Origin: Emticicia agri | Lineage (GTDB): Bacteria > Bacteroidota > Bacteroidia > Cytophagales > Spirosomataceae | Assembly (NCBI RefSeq): GCF_004168285.1 | Contig: NZ_SEWF01000008.1 | Span: forward strand, 115,824-179,823 | DNA length: 64,000 nt | Direction of reading: 5' to 3' | In this document: positions 19,242-26,719 of the stretch, one piece after another | How the letters are laid out: each line of letters opens with the position of its first letter | Numbering within the stretch: the first letter of the stretch is position 1 | Made by a program: the position numbers and the translations under genes | The notes under the pieces: model-generated | What the model was told of the DNA's origin: nothing | Seen by the model: only the letters and a program-made list of their open reading frames with translations | The model's database searches: none

Positions 19242-20327
19242 ATGAAAAAAATACTCTTCTTTTTTATTATGCTATCAAGCATAACCTCAATGGCACAAAC
19301 CCTCAAGTGCATTACTCATGAGAATAAGCCACCGATTATTTTCTCAAAAAAAACAAATGACAGTCTCAAACAGACCAATGCCATTAATATGCCATATACA
19401 GTAAAAATTTATGTTACTATTTTTGCTGATAATGGCGGCTCTAACAAAGCAACTACCAATGAGCACGTTCTGAGACAGATTCAGAATATGGCCAATCAGT
19501 ACCAGTCACAGAACATCTGTTTTTTATTGGTGGGTATCAGGCAAATAAACAATACTGACCTGAACGATCATAATGTCAGTGATTCAACAGAGAATACCGA
19601 ATTGACTCCTTATATGGTAAATGGTTTTCTGAATATATTCGTTCATAAGTATCTTCCGGGTTATCATGGGTATGCTTATGCTATTCCTAATACCTATCTC
19701 AGTGTTACCGGAAATATTATAGAAAGCACTGACGTTACCGGAATCTTAGGCCACGAGATGGGTCATTGTCTGGGTCTCTATCACACTTTTAGTTCCTGGG
19801 TAGAGAAAAATGGCACTGTTCACAAAGAAAATGTTGCCCGATCAGGCGATTGCAAGAACTGTGAGATTGAAGGAGACGTATTGTGCGATACACCAGCAGA
19901 TGATAATGGCGGTGTAGATGCTTCATGCATATATACTGGCACTGCAAAAGATGCCTGCAATACCTCTTATTCTCCGCTCACCAACAATCTGATGGCTTAT
20001 GGAGATTATCGGTGCATTACTACCCTTACAAATGGGCAAGGTGAACGCATGCGCACATTTTTAGCTACTAATAGTGCGTTAAACGCTTTTTTAGTGCACG
20101 ATGCCTTATATACCCCGGTTTTCGGAAACACCACTATTTCAAGTGGTACAGGCCATACGCTGGCAAGAGAAGCCGTATATATTTCTGAAGGCAGCGCAAA
20201 CCTGACTGTCAATGGTACGGCCAGGCAATACTATCAGGCTAAAAAAGTGTCAGTCAAATCAGGCACTAAATTCTCTCCTGCCTCCGGCGGACTTGTTTCA
20301 GTCAAGTCTAATCCTTATTGTAATTAA
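19242..20327 (+). CDS. M43 family (pappalysin-type) zinc metalloprotease
   Basis: 361 residues from the ATG at 19242, chosen because it opens a signal peptide (MKKILFFFIMLSSITSMAQ) and lies 7 bases after the previous stop. The metzincin zinc site is HEMGHCLGLYH with H171, E172, H175 and H181. The Met-turn is probably LMAYGDYRC, followed by QGERMR. Cysteines in DCKNCEIEGDVLCDTP fit the family. The C-terminal 80 residues form a small beta-rich tail (NLTVNGTARQYYQAKKVSVK) resembling secretion-associated domains. Secreted endopeptidase, substrate unknown. Confidence 0.9.
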   Translation: MKKILFFFIMLSSITSMAQTLKCITHENKPPIIFSKKTNDSLKQTNAINMPYTVKIYVTIFADNGGSNKATTNEHVLRQIQNMANQYQSQNICFLLVGIRQINNTDLNDHNVSDSTENTELTPYMVNGFLNIFVHKYLPGYHGYAYAIPNTYLSVTGNIIESTDVTGILGHEMGHCLGLYHTFSSWVEKNGTVHKENVARSGDCKNCEIEGDVLCDTPADDNGGVDASCIYTGTAKDACNTSYSPLTNNLMAYGDYRCITTLTNGQGERMRTFLATNSALNAFLVHDALYTPVFGNTTISSGTGHTLAREAVYISEGSANLTVNGTARQYYQAKKVSVKSGTKFSPASGGLVSVKSNPYCN

Positions 20328-20403
20328 GCTGTTATTGACATCATTCTCAGAGCATATTGGTTTTGCTGATATGCCCTTCTTTGTTTGATATTAATTAGGC
20401 CCT

Positions 20404-20451
20404 ATCACGGTTTTCCGTAATTGATAGTTGCGTTTTAATCCTACAACTTTG
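20404..20451 (+). promoter_or_regulatory. Palindromic operator plus promoter, copy 2
   Basis: ATCACGGTTTTCCGTAAT at 20404-20421, then 30 bases to the last G of CAACTTTG at 20451. A weaker related palindrome (CTACAGGTTTCCATGTAG) follows at about 20476-20493. It is upstream of the lipoprotein gene at 20589 and in tandem with copy 3. Confidence 0.55.
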
Positions 20452-20499
20452 TTCTATTAGTTTTTATAAATCCATCTACAGGTTTCCATGTAGTAATAA

Positions 20500-20547
20500 A
20501 TCACGGTAAACCGTGATTGACAGACAATATTTAATATGCGACTTTTG
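20500..20547 (+). promoter_or_regulatory. Palindromic operator plus promoter, copy 3
   Basis: The perfect palindrome ATCACGGTAAACCGTGAT (20500-20517) is followed after exactly 30 bases by the end of CGACTTTTG (20547). The ATG of the lipoprotein gene is 42 bases further on. The middle bases differ from copies 1 and 2 while both half-sites are kept, suggesting a bound dimer. Confidence 0.6.
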
Positions 20548-20588
20548 TCTTGTTAGTCATGGGATACCATTAAACATAAATAAAGACC

Positions 20589-21350
20589 ATGAAAACAGTA
20601 ATCGCTATCATCGTATGTTCGCTTATTTCAGTAAGTTTCTCATGCAAAAACGAAGCCGTTGAACCAGCAGATTTCATCTGTGATAAAACGGCTAAAATCA
20701 CCCGTCAGTCGTTTGGCAACCTTGAAATGGTAATCAGCTATGAAAATGGCAAAATAGCAAAAGTTGCCCGTGCCGACGGAAAAGGCCTTGTTGAAAACTA
20801 TAATTACCAATCGGCCAGTGAACTGATAATTACCCGGAATTTTTCAGATGGTGGTATAGGTAATACTTTCAGAACTACTTTAAACGAAAAAGGCTATGTA
20901 CTAAAATTCGTTCAGGAAGGAACTGCCGGATATACCAATACTTTTACTTATGATACCGAAGGTTTCCTGAAAACAGCCAGTTATGTCTTTGCCAATGATG
21001 CCAAACTGAATAGTAATTCAACTTATAGCTATACAAATGGTAATCTGACTCAGGTAAAGAATATGACCGGAACTGTAGTAAACTATGTGGTTGATTACAC
21101 TTACTACGAAGATAAATTGAATAAAGCCGACCTGATAGGCAATCAGAATCAGCCTGATATGTATGGCAGAATATCGAAGAATCTGGTGAAAACAATTAAA
21201 TACACTTATGCTGATAAAAACACAGAGCTATCAGAATATACTTATGAACTCAACAGCAATGGCTTTGTAAAATCGCTTGTAGAGAAATTGACTGCCAAAG
21301 ATGGAAAGAGTACCACACAAACCAACAAATATGCGTATGTATGCCTTTAA
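20589..21350 (+). CDS. Hypothetical lipoprotein
   Basis: 253 residues with a lipoprotein signal peptide ending SVSFSC (Cys19). The rest is beta-rich with YD-like spaced tyrosines (VISYENGKIAKVARADGKG, FTYDTEGFLKTASYV, YSYTNGNLTQVKN), resembling the repeat style of DUF4595/RHS-like beta proteins. Outer-membrane-attached, function unknown. The LytTR gene starts 14 bases after its stop, so the two are co-transcribed. Confidence 0.75.
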   Translation: MKTVIAIIVCSLISVSFSCKNEAVEPADFICDKTAKITRQSFGNLEMVISYENGKIAKVARADGKGLVENYNYQSASELIITRNFSDGGIGNTFRTTLNEKGYVLKFVQEGTAGYTNTFTYDTEGFLKTASYVFANDAKLNSNSTYSYTNGNLTQVKNMTGTVVNYVVDYTYYEDKLNKADLIGNQNQPDMYGRISKNLVKTIKYTYADKNTELSEYTYELNSNGFVKSLVEKLTAKDGKSTTQTNKYAYVCL

Positions 21351-21364
21351 ATCCCTTTAAAATC

Positions 21365-21733
21365 ATGAAAACTAAAAACGACGTAACTCAGGAATCAAAC
21401 GTATTATGGTTTAACCATAAGAAAAATTATGTTCGCACCGATGAGGTGGTTTATCTGAAAAGTATCGAAAACTACACTAAGTTTTATTTGCGTAACGGCA
21501 GACAATTTATTTCATCCCACACCATGAAAATCTATGAACAGCAACTACAGAATACAGGGAATTTTACACGTGTACATAGAGGCACACTCCTGAATCTGAA
21601 GTATCTGACCAAATTTGAAAAAGATACTGAAGGAAACTGGGCGTATCTGTCAACAGGTGAAAGGATTTTTGTGTCAAGAAGAAAAATAAAGAAGTTTGAA
21701 GGTATCGCTCCTGCAAACCTCTTTGAAGTCTAA
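21365..21733 (+). CDS. Single-domain LytTR DNA-binding regulator
   Basis: 122 residues from MKTKNDVTQE; an earlier ATG at 21341 overlaps the previous gene and adds nothing family-like. Residues about 20-115 match a LytTR domain: VYLKSIENYTKFYLRNG, the FTRVHRGTLLNLKYLTKFEK core with the conserved R-x-H-R and the FVSRRKIKKF end. There is no receiver domain, so its activity is not controlled by phosphorylation in the usual way. It is co-transcribed with the 20589 lipoprotein and is a candidate binder of the palindromes at 17683, 20404 and 20500. The 3-prime end overlaps the convergent dipeptidase gene by 4 bases. Confidence 0.88.
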   Translation: MKTKNDVTQESNVLWFNHKKNYVRTDEVVYLKSIENYTKFYLRNGRQFISSHTMKIYEQQLQNTGNFTRVHRGTLLNLKYLTKFEKDTEGNWAYLSTGERIFVSRRKIKKFEGIAPANLFEV

Positions 21734-22809
21734 GCCAATGCCTTACGCATAACTCTTAGCCAGTTTTTATGAAATATGTTTTCAATATCGGCATTTGAGT
21801 AGCCTCTTTTAGCTAACAAATGCTGATATTTTTGTAAATCGGCAATCGTATCTAAATCGTAAGGAGATTGTTCTGTACCAAAAGTACCATCTAAATCACT
21901 TCCTATGGCTATATGCAGGCTGTTGCCGGTTATCTGACATATATGGTCGAAGTGGTCAATCAACACTTCTAAATCAGCCCCTACTGCCAACGGATTTATC
22001 TGTCTTTGTTTCAGACCCGGCTTCATCATCCATACATCAAGGCAGCCGCCAATCACGGCATCTCTTTCTGTGAGCCGTTTAATTTGCTCATCGTTCAGCT
22101 GTCGTTGGTGCGGTACTAAGCTCCTGCAGTTATGATGGCTTGCCCATACCTGTCCCTGAAACAAATCAAGAGCCTCGTCAAAGCCTTCATCAGTCAGGTG
22201 AGTAGCATCAAGCACCATCCCTAATTTATCCATTTCTGTTACCAGTTCCCTCCCCTCTCTGGTCAGGCCACCTGTCATACCTGTTCCGGGTGCGTAGCGT
22301 CCCGGCCCATAATGTGCCGGACCAATGGCCCTTAGTCCGTAGTTATAGGCTTTTTCGAGATAAGACAGGTTTACCAGTGAGTCGGCACCTTCTAAACTTA
22401 AAATAAAGCCTATGGGTTTGGTAGCATCATCAATAGTCGTATTCTCCCATAAAGCTATATGATTATCCAGTTGCAATGCAGTGGTAATCTGCACCATTTC
22501 GCCAGCCTCGGCCATTGCCTGATACCACGCCAGTTGTGCCTGTGTCATAGCCCATGCCTGATGCGGAGAATTCCAGCCTGAACCGGGCATATTGCCATTA
22601 TTTTCACTGTATCGGGCTAACTGCGTAGCAACCACCACTGCTATTTTACCTTTACGCAGGTCGGGCAATGATACCACTCCTTTGGCACGGTCTATCTTGT
22701 CAGTCATATCCTTTTCCATCGTCCGGATTTCGGCTACCGAGCGTCGGTAGTCTCTGTTCCATTCAATGGCATTCATGGCCATGTCGAGGTGGGCGTCTAT
22801 TATTATCAT
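21730..22809 (-). CDS. Membrane dipeptidase, peptidase family M19
   Basis: 359 residues, typical length. The N-terminus MIIIDAHLDMAMN carries the first metal ligands H7 and D9. Further family marks are LSLEGAD (the bridging Glu), DATHLTDEGFDEAL and WASHHNCRSLVPHQRQLND (metal-binding His residues), and HIAIGSDLDGTFG. No signal peptide, so probably cytoplasmic. It hydrolyses dipeptides, possibly including D-amino-acid dipeptides as known for the family. Confidence 0.93.
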   Translation of the reverse strand: MIIIDAHLDMAMNAIEWNRDYRRSVAEIRTMEKDMTDKIDRAKGVVSLPDLRKGKIAVVVATQLARYSENNGNMPGSGWNSPHQAWAMTQAQLAWYQAMAEAGEMVQITTALQLDNHIALWENTTIDDATKPIGFILSLEGADSLVNLSYLEKAYNYGLRAIGPAHYGPGRYAPGTGMTGGLTREGRELVTEMDKLGMVLDATHLTDEGFDEALDLFQGQVWASHHNCRSLVPHQRQLNDEQIKRLTERDAVIGGCLDVWMMKPGLKQRQINPLAVGADLEVLIDHFDHICQITGNSLHIAIGSDLDGTFGTEQSPYDLDTIADLQKYQHLLAKRGYSNADIENIFHKNWLRVMRKALA

Positions 22810-22834
22810 ATCTTTTATTGAAAGAGTTCTTAAT

Positions 22835-23002
22835 TGAGTGAATGAGTGATTGAGTGAATGAGTGATTGAGTGATTGAGTGATTGAGTGATTGAGTAATTA
22901 ATTGTGAATTAGCGGCCGCTGCACGGTGAATAATAGTTTTGTACATATAGGAATAAAAAAAACAATCACTCAATCACTCATTTACTCAATCACTAATTCG
23001 CC
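22835..23002. repeat. Tandem octamer array with inverted copy
   Basis: Eight octamers of the TGAGTGAT/TGAGTGAA type run from 22835 to 22898. The complementary array (AATCACTCAATCACTC and on) is at about 22972-23002, so the region can form a long hairpin. Between them lie a GC-rich AGCGGCCGCTGC island and AT-rich sequence. It is upstream of the dipeptidase and downstream of the GNAT gene. Confidence 0.75.
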
Positions 23003-23004
23003 AT

Positions 23005-23475
23005 TCACTCAATTTTCAGCATCATTTCATCATCGGTGGCTTTAAAGCCAAATTTCTCATAAATAGGCCGCCCATCCTCAGTAGCATGCAACAAAATCCG
23101 TTTGTAATCTCTTTCTTTGGCTGCCTCTAAAATATGATGAAAAACCTGTTTGCCTATGCCTTTTTTCCGCCAGTCGGGCAATGTATAAATATTCATGATA
23201 TAGGCCACTCGGCCATCTAACAAGCTGAAACCCGGAATAATCTTAGAGAAACACAAGCCACTGGTGGACACAATTTCATCTTCAGCGATGGCTATCCATG
23301 CCACAAACTCTCCGTTTGCTATGTATTGCCGGAAATAATCTTGCAGTATTTCATTCAACCCTTCTTCGTTGATTAAATGTGTTTCAGGGCTTTGTACTTC
23401 TTTTAAAAAATCAATCCTTAGTTTTGCCAGTGCTTGTACATCGGCAAGGGTAGCTTCACGATACGTAATATTCAT
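23005..23475 (-). CDS. GNAT family N-acetyltransferase
   Basis: 156 residues, one GNAT domain. The acetyl-CoA-binding motif A is visible as IYTLPDWRKKGIGKQVFHHI (R/Q-x-x-G-x-G/A pattern), with motif B LLHATEDGRPIYEKFGFK near the end. Acceptor unknown. It is 18 bases downstream of the nucleotidyltransferase gene on the same strand, so probably an operon. Confidence 0.92.
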   Translation of the reverse strand: MNITYREATLADVQALAKLRIDFLKEVQSPETHLINEEGLNEILQDYFRQYIANGEFVAWIAIAEDEIVSTSGLCFSKIIPGFSLLDGRVAYIMNIYTLPDWRKKGIGKQVFHHILEAAKERDYKRILLHATEDGRPIYEKFGFKATDDEMMLKIE

Positions 23476-23493
23476 ACAATTGCTTAAGTTTTA

Positions 23494-24393
23494 TTAAGCC
23501 TCAACCGGATACAAACCGTTTTCATGCAATTTTCTCAGAGCCTCTGTAACTGTTGGTTTATCTTCAGGATAAGTTACGCCAAACCACTCCGATTCATTCG
23601 AAAACACTTTGCATTTACCCAGACCATTCTGAATCAGGTACGTCATGACAGTAGGAATGTAAAACTCTGCTTTAGGCGAGTGAAGATTTTTGGCTGAATA
23701 CTCCTGAAACATTTCATTAATTACCGGAAATACATTCGGCATAAAACCCCAGAAATTCATCGATACAATCGTATTATCCTCTAATTCGGTCAGAATATCA
23801 CTTTCTTCAAAAACAATCTGGTCGTTTGGTTGGCGATAAATCTTGGTACGCTCGGTTACTACCTCCAGAAAACCGTCCTTATCCAGTTCGCATACACCTC
23901 TTGATACCGAACCGTTTTCTGATAATGTATTTTTAATCTGGTAACCTACCATGGCGTGGCAGGTTTCATCGGTATTATTAGCTAAGAAATCGGCCATGAT
24001 TTTAAAACCTTCAAACCCATAAAAATCATCGGCATTAATAACTGCAAATGGTGTATTGGTTTGTTCCCAGGCACACAATACGGCATGGCCTGTTCCCCAG
24101 GGCTTGGTGCGTTCTATAGTGCCCAACTCGACAGGCACATAGCTTTGCACGCTTTGAATGGCAAAATCGTACTCAATTTTACCTTCTAATTTCGGCCCGA
24201 ATATTTCCTGAAAATCTTCTTTGAGTTCTTCTCTGATAATGAATACTATTTTCCCAAATCCGGCTTTGATAGCATCATGTATTGAATAATCGATAATGGT
24301 TTCGCCATTAGGGCCAAACTTATCTAATTGTTTTATACCTCCATAGCGGCTTCCCATTCCGGCCGCTAAAATCAATAAAGTTGGTTTTGACAT
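23494..24393 (-). CDS. Sugar-nucleotidyltransferase-like protein
   Basis: 299 residues from MSKPTLLILAAGMGSRYGG. The ATG at 24393 is preferred over one 60 bases upstream because the nucleotide-binding start motif begins here and a promoter lies at 24422-24453. LAAGMGSRYGG is the NTP-binding loop; GTGHAVLCAWE and VINADDFYG complete the nucleotidyltransferase signature. Such proteins activate sugar phosphates with NTP; the sugar is not predictable. The downstream gene is a GNAT. Confidence 0.92.
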   Translation of the reverse strand: MSKPTLLILAAGMGSRYGGIKQLDKFGPNGETIIDYSIHDAIKAGFGKIVFIIREELKEDFQEIFGPKLEGKIEYDFAIQSVQSYVPVELGTIERTKPWGTGHAVLCAWEQTNTPFAVINADDFYGFEGFKIMADFLANNTDETCHAMVGYQIKNTLSENGSVSRGVCELDKDGFLEVVTERTKIYRQPNDQIVFEESDILTELEDNTIVSMNFWGFMPNVFPVINEMFQEYSAKNLHSPKAEFYIPTVMTYLIQNGLGKCKVFSNESEWFGVTYPEDKPTVTEALRKLHENGLYPVEA

Positions 24394-24421
24394 AAAATGC
24401 TTTGGTTTCTTGAATTCCTGA

Positions 24422-24453
24422 CAAAAGTACGAAACTGTTTTGTTACTCCTCAA
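24422..24453 (-). promoter_or_regulatory. Promoter of the nucleotidyltransferase gene
   Basis: On the minus strand TACTTTTG (24422-24429) matches the Bacteroidota -7 element TAnnTTTG, with TTG at 24451-24453, 21 bases upstream. It lies 29 bases before the chosen start at 24393. Confidence 0.6.
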
Positions 24454-24472
24454 AAAGTTTTTTCGATTTTAA

Positions 24473-24504
24473 TTGTAAAAAATACAGTTAATCGCATAGT
24501 TTTG
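24473..24504 (+). promoter_or_regulatory. Promoter of the DUF1080-PA14 gene
   Basis: TAGTTTTG (24497-24504) fits TAnnTTTG, with TTG at 24473-24475 (21-base spacing). It faces away from the promoter at 24422, giving a divergent pair. Confidence 0.5.
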
Positions 24505-24584
24505 TACTAAAGAAACAATTTAAGCATATTTTTCTGAATCAGAAGGTAGCTGAAAAACTTTCTAAAACTCTAACAGATTCAACC

Positions 24585-26288
24585 ATGACCCTACGCTTCC
24601 TGTCCGTTTTCTGGGCATTTTTTCTTTGTTTTCAGACATTCGCTCAAGAGTTTCCGCTTAACCAACTACCAACTGATAACTGGGATTTAGGGAACTGGAA
24701 ACAAGCCGAAAGCATAGATAACCCCTATAAAAAGAAAGCAGGTTTTACTGCCGGAAACAAAATATTGTTTTCGAACACTCCGGGCAAAACTACGTCAAAA
24801 TTGGTTACAGCCGATGCCAAAGTGAAATTTGAGTTTATGCTGGGCAACAACAGCGATGGCATTTTTTATATACAGGGACGTCACGGAATTGTATTAAGCA
24901 ATACCCGGGCAACAGGTGCCATCATCAGACCAGACGGCACTATGCAGCTACCCGAACAAAATGCAGGTAAAGCGATGGGCTTATGGCAAAGCCTCGAAGT
25001 AACTTTTTCTGATGCTTCGTTTGGTGGTGCATTGATAATAGAGAAAGTAACCTTAAACGATGTGGTGATTCATCAGGGTTATGTGATACCAACCACCACA
25101 ACCAACGAAGGCCCACTGGCTTTTGAAAACAAAAACGGAACAGTAGCTGTAAGAAATATGCAGTATCTGAAATATAGTAAAGAAAAGCCTCTGAAACTCA
25201 CCGACCTGACTTACGAAATGTATGAAACGTGGGACTGGAATCAGCAGTTTGCACCTAAAAAAGACACACCTAACGACAAAGGTACTACTGCTACACTCAC
25301 AAAAGACTTTGGTGCCGGATTCAACCGCTTTTTATTGATTTTCAGAGGGAATATTGATGTGGAGAAAGATGGCAGTTATTCGTTGATTGCTGATTATGCC
25401 GGAAAAGGCTCGCTCAAAGTTGATGGCAAAGACGTATTGCCTATGGAAAGTGGTGAAAGTTACAGAAAACCAAGAGCGGCCTATGTACAACTCACTAAAG
25501 GCAAACACCCATTTGAACTGCGTTACAATAAAGTATGGTGGAAAGCCGAATTGGGTCTATTTGCCGCAGGGCCTGAAATCAGACCTTATGCCTTGCATGC
25601 CGAAACCTCTCTCCCATCGCCACAGGCAGTAGGTGAAATTGATATTACGCCAACCAGTCAGGTTGAAATGGTTCGTTCATTTGTAATGTTCGGTGGCAAG
25701 AAACGTACGCATGTTATTTCGGTAGGTTCACCTTCAGGCACCCATTATACTTACGATTTAGACCAGGGGACCCCATTGTATGCGTGGCGTGGAGACTTTG
25801 CTGATGTAACAGAAATGTTTCATGAGCGTGGAGAACCACAGTTATTGAAGCCTAAAGGCGTAAAAACTACTTTTTCAGGTAAACCCACAGTAGCTATGTT
25901 AGCAGATGCCAATGCCAATATGCCTGATACGCTTGACGATTATAAGGAACTGATATACAAAGGTTATTCGCTCGATGGCGAGGGTTTACCTACTTTTAAG
26001 TACCAATACAAAGGGGCAGAACTGACAGAAAAACTTACACCATCGGCTGACGGCGGTATGGCAACTACTATCACAGCCAGCGGTGGCAATAATTTATATG
26101 TAAAATTAGGCGAAGCCCAGACTATTACGATGCTCAACAAAGGCTTCTATCTATTGGAAAGCCCTAATAATGACAGCTATATCCAGCTTGACCCAAAATT
26201 AAAACCAATTGTAAGAACTGCCTCTAAAGCAGGGCAGGAAATTATTCTGCCACTTACAGGTAGTGTGAGCTATACTACCATGTGGTAA
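24585..26288 (+). CDS. Exported DUF1080 plus PA14 domain protein
   Basis: 567 residues. Signal peptide MTLRFLSVFWAFFLCFQTFA. Residues about 25-195 form a concanavalin-like DUF1080 (3-keto-disaccharide hydrolase type) domain with VKFEFMLGNNSDGIFYIQGRHGI and GLWQSLEVTF; residues about 205-330 a PA14 carbohydrate-binding domain (GSYSLIADYAGKGSLKVDGK and QLTKGKHPFELRYNK). The C-terminal 230 residues are beta-rich and unassigned. The next gene downstream encodes a dehydrogenase-cupredoxin fusion; a terminator and about 430 bases separate them. Probably acts on saccharides in the periplasm. Confidence 0.83.
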   Translation: MTLRFLSVFWAFFLCFQTFAQEFPLNQLPTDNWDLGNWKQAESIDNPYKKKAGFTAGNKILFSNTPGKTTSKLVTADAKVKFEFMLGNNSDGIFYIQGRHGIVLSNTRATGAIIRPDGTMQLPEQNAGKAMGLWQSLEVTFSDASFGGALIIEKVTLNDVVIHQGYVIPTTTTNEGPLAFENKNGTVAVRNMQYLKYSKEKPLKLTDLTYEMYETWDWNQQFAPKKDTPNDKGTTATLTKDFGAGFNRFLLIFRGNIDVEKDGSYSLIADYAGKGSLKVDGKDVLPMESGESYRKPRAAYVQLTKGKHPFELRYNKVWWKAELGLFAAGPEIRPYALHAETSLPSPQAVGEIDITPTSQVEMVRSFVMFGGKKRTHVISVGSPSGTHYTYDLDQGTPLYAWRGDFADVTEMFHERGEPQLLKPKGVKTTFSGKPTVAMLADANANMPDTLDDYKELIYKGYSLDGEGLPTFKYQYKGAELTEKLTPSADGGMATTITASGGNNLYVKLGEAQTITMLNKGFYLLESPNNDSYIQLDPKLKPIVRTASKAGQEIILPLTGSVSYTTMW

Positions 26289-26338
26289 GAAATTGTATCA
26301 ATTCCATTGTGCCACAATTTTTCGAATCATTTTGTAAC

Positions 26339-26370
26339 CGGATTGAGTTTCAGACTCAATCCGTTTTTTT
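26339..26370 (+). terminator. Terminator of the DUF1080-PA14 gene
   Basis: 10-bp stem CGGATTGAGT (26339-26348) and ACTCAATCCG (26354-26363), 5-base loop, then T7. Located 51 bases after the stop at 26288. Confidence 0.9.
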
Positions 26371-26719
26371 ATTGCGTTGTTGCAGAAGTTCAGAATTATG
26401 AGCCTCTATAATAGTCGTTAAAGAAGTCAGTTGCACCTTGCCTTCTTTTAATATACAATACGAAATCAGAGGATTGTCTGTAACCATACCTGCGCAATCC
26501 TATTCAACTACTATTCTTTACACGGTTTCAAGCCCGTGAACTAAAAACCTCATTAGTTTTTATTTATCATACGCAACTGCATTTTTAATACCTTTCCACT
26601 ATAACCTAACCACATTTTTCATACATTTGTATAGTAAAGTTTAGTCAATCAAGAATAACTGTCAAAAAGACATTTATTACCTTGTATAATCTTTCAGATA
26701 TTCAACCAAACCATAAGAA
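26371..26719. other. Intergenic leader of the cupredoxin-fusion gene
   Basis: About 350 bases. TACATTTG at 26622-26629 matches TAnnTTTG and may be the promoter, although no TTG is at the right distance. Otherwise I see only a short CACGGTTTC...CCCGTG hairpin near 26519-26538. Confidence 0.4.
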
